A stretch of DNA of 64,000 bases from Vibrio splendidus. GTDB lineage: Bacteria > Pseudomonadota > Gammaproteobacteria > Enterobacterales > Vibrionaceae. The stretch is from assembly GCF_001557875.1 (NCBI RefSeq), contig NZ_LNRF01000001.1, positions 1,674,001 through 1,738,000 of the forward strand, written 5' to 3'. The notes beneath the pieces are model-generated. The model searched no databases and had not been told where the DNA came from. It saw only the letters and a list, made by a program, of their open reading frames with translations. Of this stretch, positions 1 to 9,535 are shown in pieces (the first letter of the stretch is position 1; every line of letters starts with the position of its first letter). The translations under genes and the position numbers were made by a program.

Positions 1-240
1 GGCTGAAAGATATTATGTAGGACAACGATGAGAAATGATAGCGTCTAACAGTAATTAGAACGACATTCTAAATGAGTAACATATTAATTGAGGGGAGCGA
101 CTAGGAATCACGAGTTCCGCGATAAAATAAGACCGTTCAAATAAAACCTCACGACCCTATATAATCAACAAGTTAAGTCAATTATACATAAGATTTAACC
201 TTATTGAGATTTTATCAATAACGAACAATTTGGCTATGAA

Positions 241-555
241 TTATGAGACATCGATATATTGAATTTTGTCTTTTTGCCACTCAATAATTAATTTGCGTGA
301 TGCCAGTTTTTCTTTGCGAGATTTTGGTAATTGTTTTATGGCGTATTCGGTTTTCAACGCCTCACTTTTTGACCCAACCCCAAAACTCCAAACCAACGTC
401 AGCGGTCCTTTTCCTTTTAGTGCTTTTGCACCTTTTCCCGTTTGGTGTTGTTCAAACCGACGTTCCAAATTATTCGTCACGCCACAATAAAGGGCATTGT
501 GACGATTGCGGATCAAGTACACGACCCAATCCGCATTTTTATCAACGTCTGACAT
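241..555 (-). CDS. GIY-YIG nuclease superfamily protein (YhbQ/UPF0213-like)
   Basis: A 104-residue single-domain protein. The N-terminus carries the GIY-YIG-type signature (WVVYLIRNRHNALYCGVTNN, residues 10-29), followed by the conserved Arg/Glu region (LERRFEQHQTGKGAKALKGK). Family members such as YhbQ are small stand-alone GIY-YIG domains, probably acting on DNA; the cellular role of most is unknown. Its start codon directly abuts the stop of the upstream yceH-like gene (TAAATG), so the two are probably co-transcribed and translationally coupled. Length and signature match the family well; the substrate is not inferable. Confidence 0.9.
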   Translation of the reverse strand: MSDVDKNADWVVYLIRNRHNALYCGVTNNLERRFEQHQTGKGAKALKGKGPLTLVWSFGVGSKSEALKTEYAIKQLPKSRKEKLASRKLIIEWQKDKIQYIDVS

Positions 556-1212
556 TTAAAGCAGCGATTCAACCAGAGCCTTAAGCTCTGCCACTTCTGC
601 TCGTAGGCTTGCTACTTCAGATTCAAGCTCTTCAAACTTTTCACTCGTTGCTGAGGGGGCAGCCATGCTTACTGATGCCGTCGCAAACGCTTCAACATCC
701 ACGTCACCGCTCAATAAGTGCTGGTAGCGTGATTCACGTTTACCCGCTTCGCGTGGTAGCTTGACCACTAGCGCGCCGGCTTCTCTTGCAGCGAGCTTCT
801 CTAGTATTGCTTCTACTTCTTTCACATCACTAAAGTTTGCGAGGCGCCCCGTTCGAGTACGAAGTTCACCGGGTGTTTGCGCGCCGCGAAGCAGCATGCA
901 ACAGATGATTGCACGCTCTTGCTCTGTAAATTGCAAATCACCGAACTCAGTGTTGCAGAAACGATGCTGATACTTATTAACACGGCTGTTGAAGCTGCTT
1001 TCATCGCTCACCATGCGACGTCCGATCAAACCATCAACCGCATCTAAAACGTCTGACTCAGAAAGAGAGAGAACTGGCTCACGGTTACTCTTTTGATTAC
1101 AAGCCGTTGTTAAGCTATTCAGTGTCAGTGGGTAGTGATCGGGAGTAGTGACTTCTTTCTCGATCAAGCAACCGATAATTCTCGCTTCAATTGGGGAAAG
1201 TACTGTGTTCAT
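556..1212 (-). CDS. yceH: YceH family protein (DUF480, UPF0502)
   Basis: A 218-residue protein opening with [20 protein letters not shown], the hallmark of DUF480/YceH, which folds as two winged-helix domains. The second helical segment (residues about 95-150) includes [21 protein letters not shown], also diagnostic. The C-terminal 30 residues ([28 protein letters not shown]) form a short leucine-rich coiled coil. Function is not established in the family; a nucleic-acid-binding role is inferred from the fold. It is the first gene of a pair with the GIY-YIG gene. Length fits the E. coli homologue. Confidence 0.92.
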   Translation of the reverse strand: MNTVLSPIEARIIGCLIEKEVTTPDHYPLTLNSLTTACNQKSNREPVLSLSESDVLDAVDGLIGRRMVSDESSFNSRVNKYQHRFCNTEFGDLQFTEQERAIICCMLLRGAQTPGELRTRTGRLANFSDVKEVEAILEKLAAREAGALVVKLPREAGKRESRYQHLLSGDVDVEAFATASVSMAAPSATSEKFEELESEVASLRAEVAELKALVESLL

Positions 1213-1275
1213 CGTTTTTCCTTTTTATTATTTTGATAATTCCATCTCAACACCTAACAATGCAGTCAATGAAGA

Positions 1276-1476
1276 CTAGTGCTCAGACAAAATCGGTACT
1301 CGTTTCTTTCTGCCTTGCTCATCAATCATTATGATCTTAGAACGGTTTAGCTCTATTTCCACGACTTCCAAATAAGTACGCTCTTGTACATACGCATCAC
1401 GAAGCTTGTTTTGCTCTGCCGAAGATTCAGTAACATCGTCACCCAAATCTTCTGTTTCTAATTGTTGTTGATTCAT
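1276..1476 (-). CDS. Small conserved-type hypothetical protein, 66 aa
   Basis: I do not recognise a family. I chose the ATG that gives MNQQQLETEDLGDD, because the longer in-frame extension to about 1575 is cysteine- and aromatic-rich and looks like non-coding sequence. The 66-residue product is acidic at the N-terminus, then helical (AEQNKLRDAYVQERTYLEVVE), and ends in a basic stretch (DEQGRKKRVPILSEH). No signal peptide or membrane segment. It sits between yceH and a divergent coiled-coil gene and ends 63 bp from the yceH start. Probably a real cytosolic small protein, function unknown. Confidence 0.55.
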   Translation of the reverse strand: MNQQQLETEDLGDDVTESSAEQNKLRDAYVQERTYLEVVEIELNRSKIIMIDEQGRKKRVPILSEH

Positions 1477-1671
1477 TTCACATTTCGTATCAATGCAGTA
1501 TCTATATAGGATACTAACTTGAACGGAGAGATAAAAACAATCACACATCAGCGAGAGTGACGAATAATTAAACAACCTTACTTTTGCTTTGATCTAAAGA
1601 CTGTTACATCATCAATTGATGTGCTTTAATCAGATCCAGACAATGTATTTGAAGATTAGGAAAAGGAATCT

Positions 1672-1986
1672 ATGAGCAGCGTATTTGAAATTGTTAGCCA
1701 AGCACGACGTAAGAACAAACTTAAGCGTGAACTTTTAGACAACGAAAAGAAAGTTCGCGACAACCGTAAGCGTGTCGACCTTCTGGATAACCTACTTGAT
1801 TACATCAAGCCAGAGATGACTCACGACGAGATCCTAGGCATTATCAAAAACATGAAGGCTGACTACGAAGACCGTGTTGACGATCACATCATCAAAAGTG
1901 CAGAGATCTCTAAAGCTCGTCGCGACATCAGCCGCCGCATTCGTGAACTAACAGAAGAAGACAAGCAAATCCAGGGTAAGAAGTAA
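1672..1986 (+). CDS. Coiled-coil conserved hypothetical protein, 104 aa
   Basis: The protein is almost wholly charged and helical. Residues 10-45 ([20 protein letters not shown] and beyond) and 65-100 show heptad-like spacing, so an antiparallel coiled-coil hairpin is likely. There is no signal peptide, membrane segment or cysteine. A ribosome-binding sequence (AGGAAAAGGAATC) lies just before the ATG. Codon choice is strongly biased (many CGT, AAC, GAC codons), as in highly expressed genes. It is monocistronic, with a good terminator 36 bp downstream. I know no function for the family. Confidence 0.75.
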   Translation: MSSVFEIVSQARRKNKLKRELLDNEKKVRDNRKRVDLLDNLLDYIKPEMTHDEILGIIKNMKADYEDRVDDHIIKSAEISKARRDISRRIRELTEEDKQIQGKK

Positions 1987-2021
1987 TCTAACCTCGTTGA
2001 TTAACTTGTAATAATGTTACT

Positions 2022-2048
2022 AACCCACTCTTTGTAGTGGGTTTTTTT
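2022..2048 (+). terminator. Rho-independent terminator of the coiled-coil gene
   Basis: AACCCACT and AGTGGGTT flank a six-base loop and run into seven T residues. It lies 36 bp after the stop codon at 1986. Confidence 0.85.
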
Positions 2049-2155
2049 GTGCCTAAATTCTAGTGTCTATACTTAAGCGTACGTAAGTAACGATATATAA
2101 CTCAACAGCAGTATGAAACAAAATAACGAGTGAACATCAGCTATGGAGAGACCTT

Positions 2156-2782
2156 ATGTACGCAAGTATTCTGATAACCTTAGCGCTATCAACTGCACAA
2201 CCCTACCCTGAAGAGTTTGAGAAGCTTTATACCGAAGATACAGAAATCACTTATGATGATCTCGTGGTCGATGTTCATGGCTACAAGGTTCCAACCCGCT
2301 CAGCATTTCGAGGTTGGATGCTCCTCAACCACGCTCAAGACCAAGTCAAAGCAATCGGACAACAACTCAAGGACAATGGCATCACTCAAAGCATGCCTCT
2401 GCATTTAGTCTTGCTGCAAGGGACGGATTGGGCAATGAGTAATACAACCTTGTTTACCCTCCCAAATGAGAAACATGTGCCAAACATGATCAACACCCTT
2501 AAGTACATACAACAATATATTGAGCCTGAAATCGGTGTTGTTATACCAGTATCTGGAGAGCGAACCGATATCTACAATCAGCAAGCTGGCGGTGCACTGC
2601 GAAGTAAACACTTGGAATTTTGCGCGTTGGACTTGGTTCCCGCCAATGATATTACTCGTGAAGATCTACACGTGAAGCTTAAAAAGGTTCATGCTGAATT
2701 TGGGCAAAAAAACAACGTTGGGCTGGGGTTATACTCTGGTGTTCGATTTCACATTGATACTTGTGGATTTAGGCAATGGTGA
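2156..2782 (+). CDS. M15-family peptidase-like protein (D-Ala-D-Ala carboxypeptidase fold)
   Basis: A 208-residue protein whose C-terminal half carries the zinc-ligand pattern of peptidase family M15: S-x-H-x6-D (SKHLEFCALD, about residues 150-159) and a second histidine close to the end (VRFHIDTCGFRQW). Such enzymes cleave peptidoglycan stem peptides or cross-links. A short hydrophobic N-terminus (MYASILITLALSTAQ) could be an export signal, which fits a periplasmic role. The start is supported by GGAG seven to eight bases upstream. The N-terminal 70 residues are not recognised. Enzyme class is inferred from the motif; activity is unproven. Confidence 0.7.
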   Translation: MYASILITLALSTAQPYPEEFEKLYTEDTEITYDDLVVDVHGYKVPTRSAFRGWMLLNHAQDQVKAIGQQLKDNGITQSMPLHLVLLQGTDWAMSNTTLFTLPNEKHVPNMINTLKYIQQYIEPEIGVVIPVSGERTDIYNQQAGGALRSKHLEFCALDLVPANDITREDLHVKLKKVHAEFGQKNNVGLGLYSGVRFHIDTCGFRQW

Positions 2783-2894
2783 AAAACACATGACAGAGTC
2801 ACAAAGACCAACTACAACATCAAGTCATTAAGACTCACATAATGAGCGGTAATAATTTAACAGCCTGAATTAAAAGAGAAAATAAAATGGAACG

Positions 2895-2940
2895 CTAATT
2901 GCTATTAATAACAAGTATCATAATTATTAATAGCAATTAG
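2895..2940. promoter_or_regulatory. 17-bp perfect inverted repeat overlapping a Shine-Dalgarno region
   Basis: CTAATTGCTATTAATAA (2895-2911) is the exact reverse complement of 2924-2940, with a 12-base spacer. The right arm ends inside the TAGGAA that serves as ribosome-binding site for the gene starting at 2950. It could be a repressor operator, or an RNA hairpin that masks the ribosome-binding site. Confidence 0.7.
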
Positions 2941-2949
2941 GAATTCAAT

Positions 2950-3186
2950 ATGAAGACGATGACTCAACGCTCTCAAACTCTACTTTCTGTTTCAAACTTC
3001 AGTTTAGCTATCACCGCCTTGCTTATGCTACTCAGCATTATTGTTGCTTATCCGATGGCCGATCACTTCTCACTGCCAATTCAAATCATGGCACACATCA
3101 GCACTATCTTGGTGGCTGCATTACTAAAGATTAGTTATGTAGGTCGTTGCCTTGCACAATACAATCTTGGATTAGAAGTTCGTTAG
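2950..3186 (+). CDS. Small inner-membrane protein, 78 aa
   Basis: Two predicted membrane segments: residues about 17-35 (FSLAITALLMLLSIIVAYPM) and 45-62 (IQIMAHISTILVAALLKIS), with a basic N-terminus (MKTMTQRSQ), giving a probable hairpin topology. No enzymatic motif. I do not recognise a named family. The gene stands alone and its ribosome-binding site is overlapped by a perfect 17-bp inverted repeat, so expression is probably tightly controlled. It converges on the kinase gene at 3217-5868 with only about 30 bp between the stops. Confidence 0.7.
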   Translation: MKTMTQRSQTLLSVSNFSLAITALLMLLSIIVAYPMADHFSLPIQIMAHISTILVAALLKISYVGRCLAQYNLGLEVR

Positions 3187-3216
3187 TTTGACATCGCTAG
3201 CCTGATAATGAAGCAG

Positions 3217-5868
3217 TTAGACAATATCAAGGCTACTGAAAAGATCATACAGTTGGTGAGACTTATAAGGTTTTGGTAAATAGGCATTCATGCCCGCTTC
3301 AAAGCAATCTTTAATGTCTTCCTCCAAAACACTGGCGGTTAAAGCAATGATGGGTAATGGTACGGCTTGTTGAGCGGTTTCCCACTGGCGAATCGCACGA
3401 GTCGCCGTTATCCCATCCATAACAGGCATCATACAGTCCATTAAGATCGCATCAAACTGAGCACCTTGAGTAATCACGTCCACCGCTTCTTGGCCATTAC
3501 TGGCAATCAAATATTCATAACCCGCTTGCTCAAGGAAGAAGCTCGCTATTTTCTGATTCATCAGGTTGTCTTCAACAATCAGAATACGTCGATTCAGAGA
3601 GCGAACCTCTTCTTCTTTTACTTCCACCGCCGGCACTTGCTCTTCACCGACATCAAGCGATTGTAAGCTGTTTAAGAACCGTCGACCCAAAAATGGCAAG
3701 GTATGAGTCGAGTGGACCGTCTCTGTGATTAGGTTGGTTTTAAATAGGTGATGCTGACAAACGATAACTCGAGTCAAAGGGAATACTTCCTTCAACGTAG
3801 CAAGATCTTTCTCCATGGAGTGATGCAGCGTATGACAATAAAGTATGAAGTCGCTTTCTTTCAGACTCTCATCAAGATCCGAAATGGATGACTCGACACT
3901 AGGTCGAACGTTTAAGCGTTCGCATTCTTTGACCAGTTGATCGAGGTAATTGAAAGAATTCGAGATGATCGTCGCACGGCTTAGGTTGTTGAAGGTTTGA
4001 ACGTGAACTTCGACAGTGTCTACATACAGACAAAATGTGAATGTAGAGCCCTCCCCTTTAACTGAGCGCGCGGTAATATAGCCGCCCATCAAATCAACAA
4101 GCTGTCGACAAATCGCAAGCCCTAGTCCTGTTCCACCGAATTGGCGAGTAATACTGCCATCTTCTTGAGTGAAAGGTTCAAAAATAGACTCTAACTTCTC
4201 TGGCTCAATTCCAATACCGGTATCAGACACACTGCATTCCAGCTTGCCTCTCCCCATAGACATGGGTGTATAAGCAATGTCTGTTGTAATTGTACCCTTG
4301 GACGTAAACTTGATGGCATTAGATAACAGGTTAGTCAGTACCTGCCTCACGCGGTACTCATCGAAAAACAATTGTGGCGGCGTTTGAGAATCAATATTGA
4401 TGTCGAGCTCGATATCCTTACTTATCGCTTTGGATAAAATCACACTTACTGAGTCGTATACCGCCTCTCTCAGATCAGCATTGTGTGGCGATAGCATTAA
4501 GTTACCCGACTCAATTTTGGACAGATCAAGGATATCATTAAGCAGAACCAGCAATGAGTGAGAAGACGATTCAATATCTCCTAACACTTCTTGTTGATTC
4601 ACGCTCAGTTGGCTTTGAGATAAGATCTCAGCCATCCCAATAATCCCGTTGAGTGGCGTACGTATCTCATGGGACATGTTGGCTAAAAATGCGCTCTTGG
4701 CCTTGTTAGCCGAGATCGCATCTTCTTTTGCTTGTACTAGCTCTTTGTTATGTTGATAGTTGCGCTCCATCACTCGATTTAGAGTTTCAGTGAACTCGGC
4801 AAGTTCATCATTCCCTTGAATATGAATGACCTTTGGCTTGCCGTAGCTATCTGCGCATTCAGAGACTCCTTTCAAGATAATCGATAGGTTTCTATTTAGG
4901 CGAAGAGACGTCGCAACACCTAGCCATAATAAAACACCAGATACAGCAAGAATCAGAACTGTCATGATCAAGGTTTGTCTTTTTTGCAGCGCAATGTTTC
5001 TCGTCAGGTCAAACTGTAATTGCTTAGTATAAGCACCAACCGCATTTGAAATCGCCAGTTTCTTCCGTTCTAAGCCTTGCACATGGTCATATATTTCAGG
5101 TGACGAGAAATCTCCTTTAAGGATTCGAGCTGTAAAACGGTTTTGAAATTCATCTTTAGAAAACGTACTTAATAACTTTCTAATTTCAGGCGAACGGCTT
5201 CCTGATCGGAAAAACGTATCTAATAACTGCTGCTGCCTTTCTAAAGCACCAACATAACTCAATAAATATTGTTCTATCAGCTCTGGAGCACGATACAAGT
5301 GATAACTCAACCACGCTTCTCGCTGAGTCCAGAACACATAGTGCGTAAGATTGACAAACATCGCATCAGCTTGACCGATCTTTTCATCCACTATGTTAAG
5401 ACGATATTCAGATAGCTCCATTAACACGTCTTTCAATAAGTCAAAGGCCTGCTCAGTTAGCTGTGCGTTGTTGTCAGTGATCAATGATGCGCTGTTATTA
5501 ATATTCGAGGTCGCACTAGCTAAGTTTGCTAAAACCTCCTTAAGCTCAACCAATTGTGATTCAACACTCCAGTTACTGTCTAGCTGTTGCAGTTGCGCCT
5601 CATACTGAGTGAGTCTATCCAATTCCGTATGCAGCTTTAAAAGCAGCTGACCTTTTTCAAGGGAGTCATTAGACAAAACTAACCATCGATAAGCATCACT
5701 TGAAACCGTATTAAAAGATTGAAGCGCTTCAACTTTGATGCGTGTTGTTTCGAGGTGATTCATCTTCTTATCGTTCTTAAGCACTTCATTTACTGTAAAA
5801 CCAAACATGATGAATACAGAAACCGTGGAAAGAAATATAAGACGCCATCTAATTGACATATTTATCAT
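3217..5868 (-). CDS. Hybrid sensor histidine kinase / response regulator
   Basis: An 883-residue inner-membrane kinase. TM1 is at about residues 8-26 and TM2 at 299-320, enclosing a helical periplasmic sensor region of about 270 residues. A HAMP-like linker (320-375) leads to HisKA with the phosphorylated H400 ([12 protein letters not shown]), then the HATPase domain with N-box ([12 protein letters not shown], about 511-522), G1 (SDTGIGI, 548-554) and G2 (GGTGLGLAI). A degenerate receiver-like segment (630-735) follows, then a full C-terminal receiver with phospho-acceptor D811 ([11 protein letters not shown]). There is no HPt domain, so phosphotransfer must pass to a separate HPt protein. 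Signal unknown. No partner response-regulator gene is adjacent. Confidence 0.93.
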   Translation of the reverse strand: MINMSIRWRLIFLSTVSVFIMFGFTVNEVLKNDKKMNHLETTRIKVEALQSFNTVSSDAYRWLVLSNDSLEKGQLLLKLHTELDRLTQYEAQLQQLDSNWSVESQLVELKEVLANLASATSNINNSASLITDNNAQLTEQAFDLLKDVLMELSEYRLNIVDEKIGQADAMFVNLTHYVFWTQREAWLSYHLYRAPELIEQYLLSYVGALERQQQLLDTFFRSGSRSPEIRKLLSTFSKDEFQNRFTARILKGDFSSPEIYDHVQGLERKKLAISNAVGAYTKQLQFDLTRNIALQKRQTLIMTVLILAVSGVLLWLGVATSLRLNRNLSIILKGVSECADSYGKPKVIHIQGNDELAEFTETLNRVMERNYQHNKELVQAKEDAISANKAKSAFLANMSHEIRTPLNGIIGMAEILSQSQLSVNQQEVLGDIESSSHSLLVLLNDILDLSKIESGNLMLSPHNADLREAVYDSVSVILSKAISKDIELDINIDSQTPPQLFFDEYRVRQVLTNLLSNAIKFTSKGTITTDIAYTPMSMGRGKLECSVSDTGIGIEPEKLESIFEPFTQEDGSITRQFGGTGLGLAICRQLVDLMGGYITARSVKGEGSTFTFCLYVDTVEVHVQTFNNLSRATIISNSFNYLDQLVKECERLNVRPSVESSISDLDESLKESDFILYCHTLHHSMEKDLATLKEVFPLTRVIVCQHHLFKTNLITETVHSTHTLPFLGRRFLNSLQSLDVGEEQVPAVEVKEEEVRSLNRRILIVEDNLMNQKIASFFLEQAGYEYLIASNGQEAVDVITQGAQFDAILMDCMMPVMDGITATRAIRQWETAQQAVPLPIIALTASVLEEDIKDCFEAGMNAYLPKPYKSHQLYDLFSSLDIV

Positions 5869-6702
5869 TTTTATAACAACTCCCTTCCCGAAAGTAATTT
5901 TACCTAGCCCAAGTTAAGAATAGGACATTAACAGAGGGTTATTGATCAAATTGGATATGAACAAACGATACTCTGAACCAAGAACGAAAAATTCGAATCA
6001 ACAGACATCCAGAGCAGGGCTTTAAAGCGGAGAGGCGTGCTTTTGCTAAGTGAAGTTTAGAAAAGCGAGGTTTAATTGAGTAAAATGTAAACAAAAGACG
6101 TTTTCTCAAGTTATTATCACCCACATAACAAGTGAACGGCCACATTTAGAGGCTCAACTAGACTGTGAATAATGACTCTGCGCGCTAACAAAGCGGATAG
6201 TTAGGGTAAAATTGTGACATCCAATCGTTTGCGTGATGTACTTTTCACGCTCAAGCTAGGCTTATTCAAAGGTCGAACAACAATACTGGTTGATTCCCTT
6301 ATTTGTCGTTTACTGTTTACGTGTAACTTGAGTTAGTGATCACACCTTTAATGTTAATTATGACCTGCATTACATATTATCTTTTGAATTGAGTATTTTT
6401 TGACGAAAAATAAGTGCTACAGATTGTTAAAGTCAATAGTCTTTATTGACGTTCAAATCTTGATTAATGGCTAATATAAAGCCAATTTACAGATATTTTG
6501 TCTGCATTTATTTTTCCTAGCAGAATAACCCGTCATACCTTACAATCCTGCCACATAAAAATTACAAGTTACACACAAGGTATATCAGCACATTCAAGTG
6601 GCAATAAAGACCACAGCCTGATGCCTCAAATCCCCTATGCTGATTGGCTTCCCTACAACCGCCATGAATGCAGAAACTTAACGTGAAAGGTCCCGAGTAA
6701 AG
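5869..6702. other. Long intergenic region before gap
   Basis: About 830 bp separates the divergent kinase and GAPDH genes. It is AT-rich. Short ORFs at 5939-6145 and 6498-6686 lack ribosome-binding sites and protein-like composition, so I reject them. It must hold both promoters. I see no convincing sRNA, repeat or operator. Confidence 0.5.
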
Positions 6703-8139
6703 ATGAGTCCCGAAAAGCACCTCCTAGATTGGCAAACTAGTCAAACCATTGCTGAATCCATCGCTCCAACTTTAGGTCAGTTATACCGTCAAAAAGGCGT
6801 AGAAGTTATCCTCTTTGGTAAGACCTTAGTTAACGCGACAACTATCGACATCATCAAAGCTCACCGCATCGCAAAACGTTACACTGGTTCTCCTCTTACA
6901 GCAGAACAGACTCAACCTATCATTCAACACCTTCTCTCTATGGACTTGTCTCCATGTCGTATCGATGTTGGTCGCCTTGCGCATTCATTCTGGCAAGATC
7001 GCGAAGACACACACGGGTTGGGTGATTTCCTACAAACTGCGCTCATTGAATCGCTTGAAGGCGATGCGATGACAGAACCTCGTGACGTTGTATTGTACGG
7101 TTTTGGTCGTATTGGCCGACTGCTCACTCGCCTGTTGATCGAGAAAAGTGGTCCGGGTTACCCACTGCGTTTACGTGCCATCGTTGTACGTGGCGGCAAA
7201 GATGGCGACCTAGAAAAGCGAGCAAGCCTGCTTCGTCGTGACTCTGTACACGGCCAATTCAATGGCAGCATTGTTGTAGACCAAGAACGCAAAGCCATCA
7301 TCGTTAACGGCAACTTCATCCAAGTTATCTACGCAAACAAACCAGAAGAAGTGGATTACACGACTTACGGTATTGAAAACGCACTTGTGGTTGATAACAC
7401 AGGCGTATGGCGTGACGCGGAAGGCCTAAGCCAACACGTTGCGTGTAACGGTGCGAAGAAAGTTCTACTGACTGCGCCAGGCAAAGGCGACATCAAGAAC
7501 GTGGTATTTGGTGTGAATGAAAATGTTATTCAGCCAGAAGACACCATCATCTCTGCAGCAAGCTGTACAACCAACGCAATCACGCCAGTATTGAAAGCGG
7601 TTCACGACAAGTTTGGTGTACTGTCTGGTCACATCGAAACAGTTCACTCATTTACCAATGATCAAAACCTAATCGACAACTTCCACTCAGGTGATCGTCG
7701 TGGTCGTGCTGCTTCATTAAACATGGTTCTGACATCGACTGGCGCAGCTAAAGCGGTATCAAAAGCGATGCCAGAAATGGAAGGGAAGCTAACAGGTAAT
7801 GCGATTCGCGTACCTACGCCAAACGTTTCAATGGCTGTAGCTAACCTAAACCTTGAGAAAGGCACAAACAAAGAAGAGTTGAACGAGTACCTACGTGAAA
7901 TGGCGCTGTCTTCTGCTTTGTCTGCACAAATCGATTACACAGACTCGACTGAGATTGTATCTACGGACTTGGTTGGCTCTCGTCACCCAGGTGTGGTTGA
8001 CGGTGTGGCGACTATCGCACAAGACAACCGTGCCGTGCTGTACATTTGGTACGACAACGAGTTTGGCTACAGCTGTCAGGTTGTTCACTGTATGGAACAG
8101 ATGATGGGTGTACGCTACAAGACATACCCTGAAGTTTAA
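6703..8139 (+). CDS. gap: Glyceraldehyde-3-phosphate dehydrogenase with N-terminal extension
   Basis: A 478-residue GAPDH; classical enzymes have about 330 residues, and the extra part is an N-terminal domain of about 125 residues. The Rossmann dinucleotide motif is YGFGRIGR (132-139), and the catalytic cysteine is C288 in ASCTTNAITP. The C-terminal catalytic domain follows (NAIRVPTPNVSMAVANL; WYDNEFGYSCQV). It interconverts glyceraldehyde 3-phosphate and 1,3-bisphosphoglycerate. This long form is known from gamma-proteobacteria as a second GAPDH beside GapA; its cofactor preference and physiological direction cannot be read here. Codon use is strongly biased, suggesting high expression. It is monocistronic with its own terminator. 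Confidence 0.95.
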   Translation: MSPEKHLLDWQTSQTIAESIAPTLGQLYRQKGVEVILFGKTLVNATTIDIIKAHRIAKRYTGSPLTAEQTQPIIQHLLSMDLSPCRIDVGRLAHSFWQDREDTHGLGDFLQTALIESLEGDAMTEPRDVVLYGFGRIGRLLTRLLIEKSGPGYPLRLRAIVVRGGKDGDLEKRASLLRRDSVHGQFNGSIVVDQERKAIIVNGNFIQVIYANKPEEVDYTTYGIENALVVDNTGVWRDAEGLSQHVACNGAKKVLLTAPGKGDIKNVVFGVNENVIQPEDTIISAASCTTNAITPVLKAVHDKFGVLSGHIETVHSFTNDQNLIDNFHSGDRRGRAASLNMVLTSTGAAKAVSKAMPEMEGKLTGNAIRVPTPNVSMAVANLNLEKGTNKEELNEYLREMALSSALSAQIDYTDSTEIVSTDLVGSRHPGVVDGVATIAQDNRAVLYIWYDNEFGYSCQVVHCMEQMMGVRYKTYPEV

Positions 8140-8260
8140 TCAACTTCGCTCTTGTAGATACGTCCATCGCAAAAAGCTCCACAACATAATAACTATATCT
8201 GCGAAGTCTGTATGGGCTTCGCAAACCCTTTTGTTTTACTCCCCCGTATAAACAAGAGGG

Positions 8261-8306
8261 TTGCCACTTAGATCTGCTCTCTCTAACTGATCTAGGTGGC
8301 CTTTTT
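8261..8306 (+). terminator. Terminator after gap
   Basis: GCCACTTAGATC and GATCTAGGTGGC form a 12-bp stem with one G-T wobble around a 14-base loop, followed by CTTTTT. It sits between the convergent gap and hcr genes. Confidence 0.8.
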
Positions 8307-8378
8307 ACATCTAGCGCCCTAACTTTTATCGCTATGACAAGACCTTGTCTTCATCACTCTTGCACAGCTTCACGTCTA

Positions 8379-9434
8379 TTATAACTCAACCTCAACATCT
8401 GACTGAATCGAGCTTGAACATGCAAGCACGTACCCCTGCTCAATCTGTTCTGGCGTCAATGTCTCTTGGCTGCTTGATTCCACAGATCCTTTGGTCACTT
8501 TGCACTTACACGAACCACAAATCCCACTACGACAAGCGATAATAATTGGAACGCCTGCTTTTTCTAATGAATCCGCCAATGGTGTTCCAGTTTCCGCTTC
8601 AACTTCAGCGCCGAACGCTGGCACAAATACCTTAACTGCACTATTCCTATCGTCAGCAACTTCGGCGTTTGACGCTTCTGATTGAGCATTCTGAGTAGCA
8701 GGAGTAAAGCTTTCTTGATAGAAGTTATCCATGTTGAACTCAAGTTCTTTCAGATAACTCTCAATATCTTGCATGAATCCGACAGGCCCACACAGGTAAA
8801 CCGTTCTGTCTAAGATATCTGGGCTCAGTTTCACCAACCAGTTTTTATCTAAACGACCTTGAGGGGCGGTTGTTCCTTCGTTGTCTTTTAACAGCAGTTT
8901 TAAGTTGAAATTCGCATGTGATTCATCGAGCTGATGAAGTTCTTGAAAGTAGATAGTCTCAAGCTTGTTGCGTGCCATGTGGACGAAATCAATCTCGATG
9001 TCACTGCCTTGAGACAACCAATATTTTACCATCGCCATGACTGGTGTAATGCCACAGCCAGCACTCACTAGCGTTACTTTCTTTGTTGCCGTTGGCATGC
9101 AATCAATACAGTTAAACGAGCCTGCCGGCTTCAACACAGAAACCTCGTCACCTTCATCAAGCTCATCAACAATAAAGTTCGAAACCAAGCCACCTTCCAC
9201 ACGCTTGACCGTTAACTTCAGGCGGTTATCTTCTGGGCAAGAAGCCACTGAATAGGCACGGTAATCCGTTTTCGTTGGCATATTTAAACCCAAGGTGATG
9301 AACTGACCGGGCTTAAAATTGAAATGTAAGTCTTGTGGAATACAGCCAAGCTCAAAGCTGACCGTATCTGGCGTCTCGTGCCATTTCTTTAAACACACTA
9401 AATTGATTGAATCGCTATCCGACCATGCATACAT
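8379..9434 (-). CDS. hcr: NADH oxidoreductase Hcr (Hcp reductase)
   Basis: A 351-residue fusion of a ferredoxin-NADP reductase module and a C-terminal 2Fe-2S ferredoxin. The FAD-binding RAYS motif lies near residue 57 (TDYRAYSVAS), and the NAD-binding segment is VSAGCGITPVMAMV. The plant-type cluster ligands are C301, C306, C309 and C339 (C-x4-C-x2-C-x29-C). In E. coli this enzyme passes electrons from NADH to Hcp. It lies downstream of hcp on the same strand, 101 bp away and separated by an RNA hairpin, so it is probably the second gene of the hcp operon at reduced expression. Confidence 0.95.
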   Translation of the reverse strand: MYAWSDSDSINLVCLKKWHETPDTVSFELGCIPQDLHFNFKPGQFITLGLNMPTKTDYRAYSVASCPEDNRLKLTVKRVEGGLVSNFIVDELDEGDEVSVLKPAGSFNCIDCMPTATKKVTLVSAGCGITPVMAMVKYWLSQGSDIEIDFVHMARNKLETIYFQELHQLDESHANFNLKLLLKDNEGTTAPQGRLDKNWLVKLSPDILDRTVYLCGPVGFMQDIESYLKELEFNMDNFYQESFTPATQNAQSEASNAEVADDRNSAVKVFVPAFGAEVEAETGTPLADSLEKAGVPIIIACRSGICGSCKCKVTKGSVESSSQETLTPEQIEQGYVLACSSSIQSDVEVEL

Positions 9435-9474
9435 AGTTCACACACCTTACTGATACTAAAGAATTAAATCTAGA

Positions 9475-9520
9475 AAGCCCCGCCGCTGCACGTTCCTAGA
9501 GAACAGCAACAACGGGGCTT
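9475..9520 (-). promoter_or_regulatory. Intercistronic hairpin between hcp and hcr
   Basis: AAGCCCCG and CGGGGCTT (8 bp, perfect) enclose a second, smaller stem built on GCTGTTC and GGAACGTGCAGC. In the direction of transcription there is no long T-run, so it looks like an RNA-processing or partial-attenuation hairpin that may lower hcr relative to hcp. Confidence 0.6.
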
Positions 9521-9535
9521 GAGAGTGGGCTTAGA

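Noticed and set aside
1..240. Possible gene fragment at the left edge
   Set aside because: AT-rich with stops in all frames and no motif; I see nothing supportable.
5939..6145. 68-residue ORF between the kinase and gap
   Set aside because: No ribosome-binding site, no recognised motif, composition like the AT-rich non-coding flank.
6498..6686. 62-residue ORF in the gap leader
   Set aside because: No ribosome-binding site and no protein-like pattern; ends just before the gap start.
9475..9520. True terminator between hcp and hcr
   Set aside because: No T-run in the direction of transcription, and no promoter is visible for hcr alone; treated as a processing or attenuating hairpin.
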